Shown here piece by piece: positions 63,970 to 64,000 of a DNA stretch of 64,000 bases. The stretch's first letter is position 1, and every line of letters starts with the position of its first letter. Under the pieces are notes generated by a model. The model was not told the origin of the DNA. It did no database searches and saw only the letters and a list, made by a program, of their open reading frames with translations. The position numbers and the translations under genes were made by a program. The stretch is from NCBI GenBank assembly GCA_964494385.1, contig CAZBSE010000003.1, forward strand, positions 28,850 to 92,849. The letters are read 5' to 3'. This stretch comes from CAZBSE01 sp964494385. GTDB lineage: Bacteria > Actinomycetota > Humimicrobiia > Humimicrobiales > Humimicrobiaceae.

Positions 63970-64000
63970 GCCGGTGTAGCTCAATTGGTAGAGCAGCTGA
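63970..64000 (+). tRNA. tRNA gene, 3' part cut off by the window edge (probably tRNA-Thr)
   Basis: GCCGGTG (acceptor 5' strand), TA, then the D-arm AGCTCAATTGGTAGAGCAG and CTGA, the first bases of the anticodon stem, match the start of a tRNA. The GCCGGTG acceptor with this D-arm is typical of tRNA-Thr in many bacteria. The anticodon is not in the window, so the identity is an inference. Confidence 0.85.

Overview
The window is AT-rich bacterial chromosome with dense, short-spaced gene strings on both strands. It holds about 63 protein genes, the first bases of one tRNA, an FMN riboswitch and several terminators and operators. No rRNA, CRISPR array, insertion sequence or prophage is visible. 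The content points to an anaerobic, probably uncultured bacterium. It has rubredoxin and ferredoxins, nickel-pincer cofactor genes, a sulfide-type homocysteine pair, AMMECR1/Memo, a corrinoid protein and lipoprotein substrate-binding proteins. An orphan OmpR-type regulator next to amtB-glnB-glnA is a GlnR-like arrangement best known from Actinomycetota. An AT-rich deep-branching relative of that group would fit, but the sequence alone does not settle the phylum.

Layout. 1-2.7 kb: parA (cut by the edge), parB, lipA and a DUF123 gene. 2.7-5.6 kb: an SPFH membrane protein, a Cof-type HAD phosphatase and a VIT/CCC1 transporter. 5.7-9.7 kb: glnA, glnB, amtB and the orphan regulator, all minus strand, with 11-bp-spaced GTTA repeats ahead of glnA and amtB. 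10-19.7 kb: a carbohydrate island with a LacI-family repressor, two URO-D-family proteins, a sugar ABC transporter, galK, a small ORF and galT. The repressor gene and the transporter operon carry the same 14-bp operator core just downstream of good promoters. 19.8-30.9 kb: two GGDEF proteins, nadE, a cysteine desulfurase, a PAP2-like protein, two DUF2085 proteins, an IMPase, a PHP protein and larE. 31-33.2 kb: larC and an AI-2E-type permease.

33.4-39.4 kb is the most unusual region. It is a complete string of very divergent complex-I-like genes in the order A-B-CD-H-I-J-K-N, with no NADH module and one antiporter-like subunit. The Fe-S ligands of the B and I subunits are intact. Residues normally used for quinone binding and proton translocation appear lost from the D, H, K and N subunits. 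A DUF1287 protein and a 3D-domain wall protein follow.

41.5-64 kb: a UDG-like protein, a stand-alone corrinoid protein, the riboflavin operon ribD-ribE-ribBA-ribH under an FMN riboswitch with a readable terminator/antiterminator switch, rpe, polymer-forming cell-surface proteins, ferredoxin, mpg, a TPR protein, a GNAT, a slipin/NfeD pair, rubredoxin, the NIL-ferredoxin/DUF39 homocysteine pair, UPF0280, bactofilin, CapA, DegV, AMMECR1, Memo, a BadF-type kinase and a tRNA (probably Thr).

Three genes (galT, nadE, a GNAT) have conserved N-termini and strong ribosome binding sites upstream of any ATG, GTG or TTG. This suggests non-canonical starts.
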